A stretch of 64,000 bases of DNA from Sphingobium sp. Leaf26 (GCF_001421665.1 NZ_LMKV01000032.1:365-64364); one strand, 5' to 3'. Positions 36,645-45,259 are shown, counted from the first letter of the stretch. Program-made: numbers and translations. The notes: a model not told the origin generated them from the letters alone.

Positions 36645-38200
36645 AACGCCTGTCGATTGCCCTCGCTCTCGCGTCCACGCCCGTCCATGCGGCGCCGCCG
36701 GTCGATTTCGACGCCCGTGTCGAGGCATTGCGCAAAGCGGTCGGCGTGCCCGGCGTCGGTGTCGTCATCGTGGAGCGGGGCCAGACTGTTCTGGCCAAAG
36801 GCTATGGCGTCAAGCGACTGGGATCGAATGATCCTGTGACGCCGCACACGCTCTTCGCGACCGGATCGACCGGCAAGGCCGTGACGGCGGCGGCACTGGC
36901 AACCCTGGTGGATCAGGGCAGGATTGGCTGGGACGACAGGGTGATCGACCATCTGCCCGGTTTTCAGATGTGGGATAGCTGGGTGACACGCGAAATGACC
37001 ATCCGCGACCTGCTGGTCCACCGCTCCGGCCTGGGGCTTGGGGCGGGCGACCTGCTGTTCGTGCCGCGCAGCAACCTGTCGCGAGCGGAGGCGGTGCGCC
37101 GCCTGCGCTATATCAAGCCCGCAGCCAGCTTCCGCAGCGGTTATGCCTATGACAATATCCTCTACATGGTCGCGGGCCGGTTGATCGAGACCGTCACCGG
37201 TCAGACGTGGGAAGCCTATGTGAAGAACCATGTCTTCAAGGTCGCCGGCATGACGGATTCGGTCAGTGACGATCCCGATCGCTTTGCCAGTCCCGACCGT
37301 GCCCAGCCCCATGCCCGCATGAATGGGGGTCTGCGCGGCGCAGGAGATCAGGAAGTGCTGGATGAGCGGGATAGTCTGGCTCGCAACGCCGCGCCAGCGG
37401 GCGGGCTGGCGGTCAGCCCGGTCGACATGGGCAAGTGGCTGGCGCTGCAACTGGCCAAGGGCAAGCTGCCGGACGGTGGCCAGCTCTACAGCGCGACGCA
37501 GGCGGAGCAGATGTGGCGCCCCGCCACGCTGATGCCGATCGCGCCCAGACCGCCCGAACTGGCGCTGACCCAGCCCAAATTCATGAGCTATGCGCTGGGC
37601 TGGCAAATACAGGACTATCGGGGGGCGAAGATCCTCCAGCATGGCGGCGCGGTCTTCGGTTTTCAGACGATGGTCGTGTTGATGCCGGAGCAGGACGTCG
37701 GATTTGCGATCGAAATCAACAGCGAGGATGGCGAACTGGTGCAAGGACTGGTCTACGATCTGCTCGACCATTATCTTGGCCTGCCGGCGCAGGACTGGCC
37801 AGCGACATTCCGCGCTTTCAAGGCGAAGAAGATTGCGGAAGGCCTTGCTGCCTATAAGGCGAAGGCGGCCGTTCCGGTGCAATCCGCGCCCTCTCTGCCG
37901 CTCGCCCGTTATGCCGGCACCTATCGCGATCCCTGGTATGGCGACATCGTGATTGGGCAGGACGGACAGGGGCTGACCATCGACTTCCGCTCTACGCCGC
38001 GCATGGGCGGGCGGCTGGCCCATTTCCAATATGACAGCTTCCTGACTCGTTTCGACGACAAGACGATCGAGCCGGCCTATGTCAGCTTTGGCCTGGATGC
38101 GGACGGCAAAGTGGAGCGGGTGACGATGAAGCCGGCCTCACCCATTGCCGACTTCAGCTATGACTATCAGGATCTGTTGTTCACGCCGGTCAAGCCGTGA
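36641..38200 (+). CDS. Exported serine hydrolase (S12) with C-terminal DUF3471-like domain
   Basis: 519 residues from ATG 36641, which overlaps the transporter stop. Signal peptide ~1-18 (ending VHA). Catalytic S76-T-G-K79, the YAYDN tyrosine motif and QHGGAVFG are present. After the beta-lactamase fold a ~100-residue beta-rich tail follows (RYAGTYRDPWYGD), typical of DUF3471 modules. It belongs to a different S12 branch from the two hydrolases at 25391 and 29990. It probably hydrolyses a peptide or amide in the periplasm to feed the D-Glu pathway. Confidence 0.86.
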   Translation: MKRLSIALALASTPVHAAPPVDFDARVEALRKAVGVPGVGVVIVERGQTVLAKGYGVKRLGSNDPVTPHTLFATGSTGKAVTAAALATLVDQGRIGWDDRVIDHLPGFQMWDSWVTREMTIRDLLVHRSGLGLGAGDLLFVPRSNLSRAEAVRRLRYIKPAASFRSGYAYDNILYMVAGRLIETVTGQTWEAYVKNHVFKVAGMTDSVSDDPDRFASPDRAQPHARMNGGLRGAGDQEVLDERDSLARNAAPAGGLAVSPVDMGKWLALQLAKGKLPDGGQLYSATQAEQMWRPATLMPIAPRPPELALTQPKFMSYALGWQIQDYRGAKILQHGGAVFGFQTMVVLMPEQDVGFAIEINSEDGELVQGLVYDLLDHYLGLPAQDWPATFRAFKAKKIAEGLAAYKAKAAVPVQSAPSLPLARYAGTYRDPWYGDIVIGQDGQGLTIDFRSTPRMGGRLAHFQYDSFLTRFDDKTIEPAYVSFGLDADGKVERVTMKPASPIADFSYDYQDLLFTPVKP

Positions 38201-38209
38201 GGCGCGACT

Positions 38210-38872
38210 TCAGCCCTTGCGCGGCGCGCGCTTCCTGGCCTCGCTCCGGGTCACATGATGATGGGCGTCGTGCATCAGGTTCGACAGATCCTCTTCCGCG
38301 CTCGACATGACGCCGATGGTCAGTGTTTCCTTGAAGCCCGGCGCGCAGACATAGGCATGCCCCATGCCTGAATCGATATAGATGGATTCCCCGGCCTTCA
38401 GCTCGATCGGGTCGTAAAATTCCGTGTGGACGATGATCGCGCCTTCCACGACATAGATGAACTCTTCGCCCGAATGGCGGACGAGCTGGCCGAATTCCTC
38501 GATCGTCTGGGCATGGATGCGGGTGACGACAGGCACCATCCGCTTCTGCCGCAATTCGGTGCAGAGATAATAATATTCATAATTGGATGTGTCGACGCGC
38601 ACGGCATTGTCGATCGTCCCGACGCTGCGCCGGCCCATGATCGCCGTGGGCTGGGCGGTATCGGCCTCTACGAACAGGTCGGCAATGCTGATGTTCAGCC
38701 GCTCGCTGAGTTGCAGCAGCTTGTCATAGGTCAGCGACAGCCGGTCATGCTCCACCTTCGACAGGGTGGACACCGGTATGCCGCACCGCTGGCTCATTTC
38801 CTTCAGCGTCCAGCCATTGCGGGTGCGCAGGTCCGTGATCACCGCGCCCAGGGTCCGTCGACCGCCTGCCAT
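38210..38872 (-). CDS. XRE-family regulator with cupin sensor domain
   Basis: 220 residues. The N-terminal helix-turn-helix is LKEMSQRCGIPVSTLSKVEHDRLSLTYDKLL. The C-terminal cupin_2 barrel has EEFIYVVEGAIIVH and KAGESIYIDSGMGH. Regulators of this layout often control amino-acid or polyamine catabolism, with the cupin binding the effector. It converges on the dgcN/ykvI/hydrolase unit and sits between the two dgc loci. It is the best candidate to bind the shared upstream elements. Confidence 0.9.
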   Translation of the reverse strand: MAGGRRTLGAVITDLRTRNGWTLKEMSQRCGIPVSTLSKVEHDRLSLTYDKLLQLSERLNISIADLFVEADTAQPTAIMGRRSVGTIDNAVRVDTSNYEYYYLCTELRQKRMVPVVTRIHAQTIEEFGQLVRHSGEEFIYVVEGAIIVHTEFYDPIELKAGESIYIDSGMGHAYVCAPGFKETLTIGVMSSAEEDLSNLMHDAHHHVTRSEARKRAPRKG

Positions 38873-39389
38873 TCAACTCGCTCCTATATTACCCTGCGCG
38901 AACGGACCATGATGTCCTGTTCGGAAAACCCGATATAATCTAGCATTGCCGTGCCGGAATACGCAATGCGTTGCCCTGTTCCGCGCCCTGTTCCGCATTG
39001 TTCGCCTGATCGTGGCATTGGTCGAACGCGCTTTGCCCGACAGCGCTCCGTTCGACCATCGAAAATATGTCCTGATAGGAAAATTTGCGTTGCCGGGCGA
39101 CTGGCGGGAGAATGGTCCTGTTTTCAGGCCCAGGACGGGATGGAAAATCTATACCAATCCAGAAAACGCGCCCACCTGTTGGGTGCGAGGACGAACATAA
39201 GCGGAAATGGATGGCAGTTGGCCCTCCCGGCCCGGTGTCGACAATATCGCGGCGCGCATCTGCGAGAATTCCGCCTCGCCCCATGGCCTCACCCTGGCGG
39301 GGGAGGGGCCGGCCATCCGTATGGTGGCCCTGATTATAGCTATCCCTCCGCCGACCTGCTGAACAAGCAGTTGACCCCGATGATCCCGG
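38873..39389. other. ~520-base stretch without a supported gene
   Basis: The first part holds the promoter of the XRE-cupin gene. The rest has short open frames on both strands with mixed, unplaceable text (for example a stretch reading LIGKFALPGDW) and no ribosome sites. Given the decayed hydrolase directly downstream, it is probably debris of deleted genes. Confidence 0.45.
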
Positions 39390-39875
39390 ATGTCGGCGCC
39401 CGATCGTTCGACGAGTTCGGCGCATCGGGTGTACGATCCGATCCTGAAGTCGATCCCTGCCCTCAACGGCATGGCGCTCGGCTTTTATGAGCAGAATATC
39501 AATGGCCGGCGCGTGCTGTCCCATGCCGGCGACATGTTGACCTTCCATGGTCAGCTTTGGCTGCTGCCGGGCGAGAAGGTCGGCCTCTGCATGTCGATGA
39601 ACGCGGCCGCCACGGACACACTGTCCGGCGCGATCCGCAGCCATGTGTTCGACGCTTTCGCCGACCGCTATTTTCCATTCGACTACAAGGATGATGGTCG
39701 CGTCGATGATCCTGCCGGGCCTGCCGGGCGCCACGCTCTGCCACGCAGGGCTGATCTGGCGGCGGCCCGGCATGCGTTTTGCGAAGATCCGGAGTCTTGT
39801 GTTGGTGGCAAGTGCCATATTGCTGCTGTAGGTCGCAGTGGACTTTCTCTTGATCGGGCGGGATTGAATTTCTGA
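39390..39875 (+). pseudogene. C-terminal remnant of an S12 serine hydrolase
   Basis: Residues reading IPALNGMALGFYEQNINGRR, then LSHAGDMLTFHGQLWLLPGEKVG and FDAFADRYFPFDY, follow the serine hydrolase at 29990 in order (PGLNHMMLGFYEEKING, IAHGGDTRWFHSDLTLFP, FFKQFADRYFP). The SxxK and tyrosine motifs, with the whole N-terminal two thirds, are missing. After ~39690 hydrophobic text fitting the membrane tail continues only in another frame, so there is also a frameshift. It is not functional. Confidence 0.7.
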
Positions 39876-39882
39876 TTAGAGA

Positions 39883-39916
39883 ATTAATAGCTTGATATTC
39901 TCCCTATGGAGAATAT
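39883..39916. promoter_or_regulatory. Upstream element and 22-bp palindrome of dgcN copy 2
   Basis: ATTAATAGCTTGATATTCTCC (39883-39903) matches the element upstream of dgcN copy 1. Its end forms a perfect inverted repeat, ATATTCTCC-ctat-GGAGAATAT (39895-39916). The site lies ~90 bases before the dgcN start. An operator for the nearby XRE-cupin regulator is a reasonable guess. Confidence 0.6.
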
Positions 39917-40003
39917 TATGAGTCACATCAACGGTGCAGGACATGAGACGGGATTCGCCATACAGGCGGCCACCATGCCCGCCTCCACTGACAGGTGAGA
40001 CAG

Positions 40004-41059
40004 GTGCTTCTTCAGACAACAGATCATGCGTCCGGCGCGCAAGCGCTCCTCCAATCGCTGCCCCAACCCTATCTGCTGTTCCTGGGTGACACGGTGGAGG
40101 CGGGATTTGCCAAGACGGCCTTTGGCCTGCGCGACTGGGCGGCGGACAAATGCGCCGGCGAATATGCACTGCCGGGCGCGACCGTCAGCACCGGGCTGCC
40201 CGCCTTGACCCCGGCGCAGGCGTATCGGGCCGGCGCCCGCTCGCTGCTGATCGGCGTCGCCAACAGCGGTGGCGTGCTGGCAGACAATTGGCTGCCCGCA
40301 TTGGTCGAGGCGCTGGAAGCCGGGCTGGATATCGTCAGCGGCCTGCATATGCGCCTGACGGAATCCCCGCTTCTGGCGGAAACGGCGGAGCGGCTCGGTC
40401 GCCGGTTGATCGACGTGCGCCATCCGCCACGCAACATCCCGGTCGGCACCGGGCGCAAGCGCAGCGGCAAGCGGTTGCTGACCGTGGGAACCGACTGCGC
40501 GCTGGGCAAGAAATATACCGCCCTTGCCGTCGCGCGCGCCTTTGCTGGCCGAGGCATCGCCACCGACTTCCGCGCCACCGGCCAGACCGGCATCATGATC
40601 GCGGGCGGCGGCGTGCCGATGGACGCGGTCGTCTCCGATTTCGAGGCGGGCGCGGCTGAAATGCTCAGCCCGGATGCCGCGCCCGACCATTGGGATGTGA
40701 TCGAGGGGCAGGGGTCGCTCTTCCACCCTGCCTATGCCGCCGTTTCGATGGGCCTGCTCCACGGCAGCCAGCCCGACTGCATCATCGTCTGCCACCATCC
40801 CGGCCGCACGGAAATGCTGGGCACGCCCGGCTATGCCCTGCCGAGCGTGGAGGAAGTGATCGACCTCAACCTGCGCATCGGCGCGCGGACCAATGCCGCC
40901 ATTCGCTGTGCCGGCTTGTCCTTCAACACCGCGCATCTGGGCGAAACACAGGCCCATGCCCTGATGCAGGCGGAAAGCCAGCGGCTGGGTATGCCGGTTG
41001 CCGATCCGATCCGGGGCGGTGCCGCCTTCGACCGGCTGATCGATCGCTGCCTCGCATGA
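40004..41059 (+). CDS. dgcN: DUF1611 protein, D-glutamate N-acetyltransferase type (copy 2)
   Basis: About 351 residues from GTG 40004, which has AGGTGA five bases upstream; the GTG at 39995 lacks a ribosome site. It shows the same plan as copy 1: PYLLFLGDTVEAGFAKTA, the P-loop GTDCALGKKYT, GQTGIMIAGGG, EGQGSLFHPAY and a PVADPIRGG end. The downstream gene order differs: instead of a YkvI gene, a 49-residue alpha/beta-hydrolase tail overlaps its stop, then D-aminoacylase, amidohydrolase and the second epimerase follow. It is probably a second D-Glu acetyltransferase for a different peptide source. Confidence 0.82.
   Translation: MLLQTTDHASGAQALLQSLPQPYLLFLGDTVEAGFAKTAFGLRDWAADKCAGEYALPGATVSTGLPALTPAQAYRAGARSLLIGVANSGGVLADNWLPALVEALEAGLDIVSGLHMRLTESPLLAETAERLGRRLIDVRHPPRNIPVGTGRKRSGKRLLTVGTDCALGKKYTALAVARAFAGRGIATDFRATGQTGIMIAGGGVPMDAVVSDFEAGAAEMLSPDAAPDHWDVIEGQGSLFHPAYAAVSMGLLHGSQPDCIIVCHHPGRTEMLGTPGYALPSVEEVIDLNLRIGARTNAAIRCAGLSFNTAHLGETQAHALMQAESQRLGMPVADPIRGGAAFDRLIDRCLA
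40448..40528 (+). repeat. 81-base near-identical segment shared by the two dgcN genes (copy 2)
   Basis: Partner of 34903-34983, covering the P-loop region, with two silent differences by eye. Confidence 0.7.
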
Positions 41060-41205
41060 CGGCATCGGCGGACCCTATAGCCGCGTCTATGCCGGCCGCC
41101 ATGTCGAGCCAGGGTAGCCAGCAGATCGTGCCGGATTCCGGCCATCATATCCAGATCGACTGGCCCGATATCGTGATCGCGGCGATCGATCGGATAGCCA
41201 CATAG
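41056..41205 (+). pseudogene. Alpha/beta-hydrolase C-terminal remnant
   Basis: A 49-codon frame overlapping the dgcN stop (ATGA). Its second half, QQIVPDSGHHIQIDWPDIVI, is the typical end of an alpha/beta hydrolase, with the catalytic His in SGHH. The nucleophile and acid regions are absent. It occupies the place that the YkvI transporter has in the other dgc locus, pointing to a deletion next to dgcN. Confidence 0.6.
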
Positions 41206-41218
41206 GGGAGAAATGAAG

Positions 41219-42847
41219 ATGAAGCGTGCCTTGCTTTGTAGCGTCATGTCGCTTTTGCCGATGTCGTTGCTCCTCGCCAATGCGCCGGCGGCCGATTATG
41301 ATGTCGTCATCCGGGGCGGCCGGGTGCTGGATGGCGCGGGCAACCCGTGGGTCCGCGGCGATGTCGCGATCAAGGACGGGCGCGTCGTGCAGGTGGGGCA
41401 GGTGAGTGGCCATGGCGCGAAGGAAATCGACGCCAAGGGGCGCTATGTCTCCCCCGGTTTCATCGACATGATGGACCAGTCGGGCGGTGTGCTGTTGAAG
41501 AATGGCGCGGCGGAGAACAAGCTGCGCATGGGCGTCACCACCGTCATCGCGGGTGAAGGCGGGACGCCGGTCGAGGCGGCGCAAATCCCCTCCTATTTCG
41601 CCCAGCTTGAGAAGCAGGGCATTTCCGTCAATTTCGGCAGCTATTATTCCACCACCCAGGCGCGAATGAAGGTGATGGGCGATGGCGCAGGCAACCCGAC
41701 GCCGACGCAAATGGACGTCATGCGCAAGGAAGTGCGCACCGCCATGGAGGCAGGCGCGTTCGGTGTGACCAGCGCGCTCATCTATCCGCCAAGCAGCTTC
41801 TCGACCACCGCCGACCTCATCGCGATGGCAAAGGTGTCGGCCCAATGCGGCGGCTTCTACGCCACCCATATGCGCGACGAGAGCGGCGACCTGGTGAAGG
41901 CCGTCAACGAAGCGATCGAGATCGGCGAAACATCGGGCGCGAAGGTTGAAATCTTCCACCTCAAGGCCGCCTTCGCACCAGGTTGGGGCAAGCTGATGCC
42001 TGAAGCGATCGCGGCCGTGAACGCGGCGCGGGCGCGGGGTGTCGATGTCGCGGCGGACCTCTATCCCTATACCGCCGGCGGCACCGGTCTGGAGATCATT
42101 GCGCCGAGCTGGGTCTGGGCCGATGGTGTGCAGAAGGGGATCGAGCGGCTGAAAGACCCCAAGCTGCGGGAACGGATGAAGAAGGACGTCGCGGCCGGTT
42201 CGATGCCCGGCTGGTCCAATCTGGTGCAGGCGTCGGGCGGCTTTGGCAATGTCATCCTCGCCAATGGGTTCAGCCAGAAATATGCGCCCTATCATGGCCA
42301 GAGCCTGGAAAAGATCGGCGCCGCACTGAAGCGCGATCCGGCCGATGTGGCATGGGACATCCTGCTGGAGGGGTTGCCCAACCGGTCCGTCGCTCTCTAT
42401 TTCATGATGACCGAAGGCGACATCGAAACCGCCCTGCACCAGCCATGGGTCAGCATCGGCAGCGATGCCGCCGCGTCGGAGACGTTCGGCCAGATGGATG
42501 CGCTCGGCCTGCCGCACCCGCGCGCCTATGGCACTTTTCCGCGTATCATCGCCGAATATGTGAAGCGCCGTCCGGTGCTGTCGCTGGAAGATGCGGTGCG
42601 CAAGATGACCGGCTGGCCGGCCCAGCGCATGGGCCTGACCGATCGCGGCCTGATCCGCGACGGCATGCGCGCGGACATCGTCATCTTCGATCTCGACCGG
42701 CTGGACGATGTCGCCAGTTGGGACAAGCCGACGGCAGCGCCGACCGGCATCGACACGGTGCTTGTGAACGGTGTCGTGACGATCGAGGATGGCAGGCATA
42801 GCGGCGCGAAAGCCGGGGCCGTGCTGCGCCACGGTTGCGGCGGTTGA
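41219..42847 (+). CDS. N-acyl-D-amino-acid deacylase (D-aminoacylase) homologue with altered metal site
   Basis: 542 residues from ATG 41219, eight bases after GGGGAG; an ATG two codons earlier is possible. Signal peptide ~1-25. The amidohydrolase barrel starts DYDVVIRGGRVLDG and keeps THMRDE (His217), IFHLKA (His247) and IGSDAA. The family metal motif GFID-x-H-x-H reads GFIDMMDQ, so both histidines are absent, and the zinc-binding Cys position in VVxGNCG reads AGEGG. Family members remove acyl groups from D-amino acids. It may act on N-acyl-D-Glu or D-peptides here, but chemistry with this site is uncertain. Confidence 0.82.
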   Translation: MKRALLCSVMSLLPMSLLLANAPAADYDVVIRGGRVLDGAGNPWVRGDVAIKDGRVVQVGQVSGHGAKEIDAKGRYVSPGFIDMMDQSGGVLLKNGAAENKLRMGVTTVIAGEGGTPVEAAQIPSYFAQLEKQGISVNFGSYYSTTQARMKVMGDGAGNPTPTQMDVMRKEVRTAMEAGAFGVTSALIYPPSSFSTTADLIAMAKVSAQCGGFYATHMRDESGDLVKAVNEAIEIGETSGAKVEIFHLKAAFAPGWGKLMPEAIAAVNAARARGVDVAADLYPYTAGGTGLEIIAPSWVWADGVQKGIERLKDPKLRERMKKDVAAGSMPGWSNLVQASGGFGNVILANGFSQKYAPYHGQSLEKIGAALKRDPADVAWDILLEGLPNRSVALYFMMTEGDIETALHQPWVSIGSDAAASETFGQMDALGLPHPRAYGTFPRIIAEYVKRRPVLSLEDAVRKMTGWPAQRMGLTDRGLIRDGMRADIVIFDLDRLDDVASWDKPTAAPTGIDTVLVNGVVTIEDGRHSGAKAGAVLRHGCGG

Positions 42848-42873
42848 GACGCCAACGGAACAGGGAGGATAGG

Positions 42874-44169
42874 ATGAAGCGGATTTTATGGACGGTGCTG
42901 GCGACCAGCATGTTGGTCGCGCCGGCGCTGGCGCAGGACAAGGCGTCGGCGCAGCGTATCTATATCCAGGCTGGCCGGTTGCTGGCCGACCCGACGAGCG
43001 GCCGCGTCGATAGCACCAAGACGATCGTGGTCGAAGGTGGCAGGATCGTGGAGATACGCGATGGCTTCGTCGGTGAAGGGCAGGTGATCGACCTGCGCGA
43101 CGGCTTCGTCCTGCCCGGCTTCATCGACAGCCATGTTCATATCACCTCCCAATCCGGTCCCGACAGCCGGCTGGACGGCGTGACCAAGTCGACCACGGCG
43201 CAGGCGTTCGACGGCATCGTCTATGCCAAGCGCACCGTGCGCGCGGGCTTCACCACCGTTGCCGATCTCGGCTCCGACCCCGAAGCGATCAACGCGCTGC
43301 GCGACGCGATCGCGCAGAAGAAGGTCGTCGGCCCGCGCATCCTGGCCGCCGGCATCGTCGCCGCGCATGGCGGCCATGGCGACGTGCATGGCTATCGGCA
43401 GGAAATACTGGACCTGTTCCGCCCGACGACCCTCTGTTCGGGTGCGGACGATTGCGCCCGCGCGGTGCGGCAGGCAGTGCAGCAGGGCGCGGATGTCATC
43501 AAGACCGCCTCGACCGGCGGCGTCATGTCGGACACGGCGGCGGGCCTTGGCCAGCAGATGAGCGACGCCGAACTCCTCTCCATCGTCGAGACGGCGCACA
43601 GGCTGGGACGCAAGGTCGCGGCCCACGCCCATGGCACGGATGGCGTCAATGCCGCCCTGCGCGCCGGCGTGGATTCGGTCGAACATGGCACCTATCTCGA
43701 TGCCGAATCCATCCGCCTGTTCAAGGCGAAGGGCAGCTATCTCGTGCCGACCCTGCTGGCCGGCGACACGGTCACGCGGCAGGCGGAAACGGCCGAATGG
43801 ATGCCTCCGAACGTTCGGGCAAAGGCGCGGATCGTCGGCCCGCTCATGATCGACGCCGTGCGCCGCGCCCGCGCCGCCGGGATCAACATGGCGTTCGGCA
43901 CCGACTCCGGCGTTTCCGCCCATGGTGACAATGCCCGCGAATTTGCGCTGATGGTGCAGGCAGGCCTGCCGCCGATCGACGCGATCCGCGCCGCGACTGT
44001 GTGGGCCGCAACCCATGTCGGGCTGGACAAGGAGGTCGGCTCGATCATTCCCGGCAAGGCGGCGGACATCGTAGCGGTGAAGGGCGATCCGCTGACCGAT
44101 ATCCGCGCGCTCGAAACCATGGCCTTCGTGATGAAGGGAGGGGATGTCGTCCGCGCCGTCAGCGACTGA
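42874..44169 (+). CDS. Exported amidohydrolase, imidazolonepropionase-like/Xaa-dipeptidase type
   Basis: 431 residues from ATG 42874, behind an AGGGAGGATAGG ribosome site. Signal peptide ~1-20 (ending ALAQ). All metal motifs are present: DSHVH, VIKTASTGG with a likely carboxylated lysine, AAHAHG, VEHGTY and FGTDSG. Characterised relatives in Caulobacter and Sphingomonas-like bacteria are carboxypeptidases or prolidases that cut Xaa-Pro or Xaa-basic dipeptides. It is positioned between D-aminoacylase and the second epimerase, so it likely trims imported peptides in the periplasm. Confidence 0.88.
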   Translation: MKRILWTVLATSMLVAPALAQDKASAQRIYIQAGRLLADPTSGRVDSTKTIVVEGGRIVEIRDGFVGEGQVIDLRDGFVLPGFIDSHVHITSQSGPDSRLDGVTKSTTAQAFDGIVYAKRTVRAGFTTVADLGSDPEAINALRDAIAQKKVVGPRILAAGIVAAHGGHGDVHGYRQEILDLFRPTTLCSGADDCARAVRQAVQQGADVIKTASTGGVMSDTAAGLGQQMSDAELLSIVETAHRLGRKVAAHAHGTDGVNAALRAGVDSVEHGTYLDAESIRLFKAKGSYLVPTLLAGDTVTRQAETAEWMPPNVRAKARIVGPLMIDAVRRARAAGINMAFGTDSGVSAHGDNAREFALMVQAGLPPIDAIRAATVWAATHVGLDKEVGSIIPGKAADIVAVKGDPLTDIRALETMAFVMKGGDVVRAVSD

Positions 44170-44266
44170 TCCTTTCCTGACCCATCCATGACCGCCCTGT
44201 CCGAACCGGCTCCGCGACCCCGCGGGGCCGGACGGCTCTTTTCATGCCCAGATTTTGGAGCTTTCC

Positions 44267-45259
44267 ATGGAGCGCCTCACGCTTGCCGTCACGGTCGAAA
44301 CGCTTGCGCTGGCCGACACCTTCCGCATATCCGGCCGCGCGATCGACAGTGCGGACGTTATCGTCGTCACCCTGGACGATGGCGATCATCGCGGCCGGGG
44401 AGAGGCCGCCGGCGTCTATTATATGGGCGACGATATCCCGCAGATGCTGGCGATGCTCGATCTGGTGCGCCCGGCGATCGAGGCGCATCCCTCGCGCATG
44501 GACCTGCGCACCATCCTGCCGCCCGGCGGGGCGCGCAATGCGGTCGACGCAGCGCTCTGGGATATGGAGGCGCAGCGGACGGGACGGCCCGTCTGGCACT
44601 TGGCGGGCCTTCCTGCACCCAGCCCGCTGCGCACCACCTTCACCATCGGCGCGGACGATCCGGCACGCATGGCGGCCAAGGCACAAGCCTACGCAAAGGC
44701 CCGGTCGATCAAGGTCAAGCTGACCGGCGACCTTCATCTCGACATTGCCCGCGTCATGGCGATCCGTGCCGCGCGACCCGACGTCTGGTTGGGCGTCGAT
44801 GCCAATCAGGGGTTCGCGATCAACGAGTTGGACAGCTTATGCGCGGCAATGGTCGATGCGAAAATATCCCTGATCGAACAGCCGTTGCCGCGTGGGCAGG
44901 AGGCCTCGCTGGAGGGGTTGGACTGCCCCATTCCGCTGGCTGCGGACGAAAGCGCCCTGACGCTGGACGATGTCGCCGGGCTGACGGGGCGCTTCGACGT
45001 CTTCAACATCAAGCTCGACAAATGTGGCGGCCTGACCGAGGGGCTGATGATCGCCGACGCCGCGCGTCAGGCGGGGCTTGGCGTGATGGTCGGCTGCATG
45101 GTCGGCAGCAGCCTCGCCATGGCGCCTGCCTTCCTGCTGGGGCAGGTCTGCGATCTGGTCGATCTCGACGGTCCGCTCTTCCTTGCGCAGGATCGGACGC
45201 CCGCTTTGGTCTATAACAATGGTTTGGTCCATTGCGGCCCAGCCTTGTGGGGCGGATGA
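44267..45259 (+). CDS. dgcA: Enolase-superfamily epimerase, N-acetyl-D-glutamate racemase type (copy 2)
   Basis: 330 residues from ATG 44267, with GGAG six bases upstream. It closely parallels the copy at 32090-33103: IKVKLTGDLHLDIAR, GVDANQGFAINELDSL, SLIEQPL, AADESALTLDDV, NIKLDKCGGLTEGL and the C-terminal DLVDLDGPLF with the D-x-D motif. All catalytic lysines and metal acids are retained. It closes the second dgc locus and is followed by a terminator. Substrate: N-acetyl-Glu, or alternatively an Ala-Glu-type dipeptide. Confidence 0.8.
   Translation: MERLTLAVTVETLALADTFRISGRAIDSADVIVVTLDDGDHRGRGEAAGVYYMGDDIPQMLAMLDLVRPAIEAHPSRMDLRTILPPGGARNAVDAALWDMEAQRTGRPVWHLAGLPAPSPLRTTFTIGADDPARMAAKAQAYAKARSIKVKLTGDLHLDIARVMAIRAARPDVWLGVDANQGFAINELDSLCAAMVDAKISLIEQPLPRGQEASLEGLDCPIPLAADESALTLDDVAGLTGRFDVFNIKLDKCGGLTEGLMIADAARQAGLGVMVGCMVGSSLAMAPAFLLGQVCDLVDLDGPLFLAQDRTPALVYNNGLVHCGPALWGG

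Noticed and set aside
38940..39400. Short coding frames before the hydrolase remnant as new small genes
   Set aside because: They have no ribosome sites, overlap each other in several frames and lack recognisable domains; treated as gene debris.
24144..45259. Microcystin degradation (mlr) cluster
   Set aside because: S12 hydrolases and a peptide transporter recall MlrB and MlrD, and the island handles D-amino acids, but there is no MlrA-like membrane protease or MlrC-like metalloprotein in the window, so the specific call is not supported.
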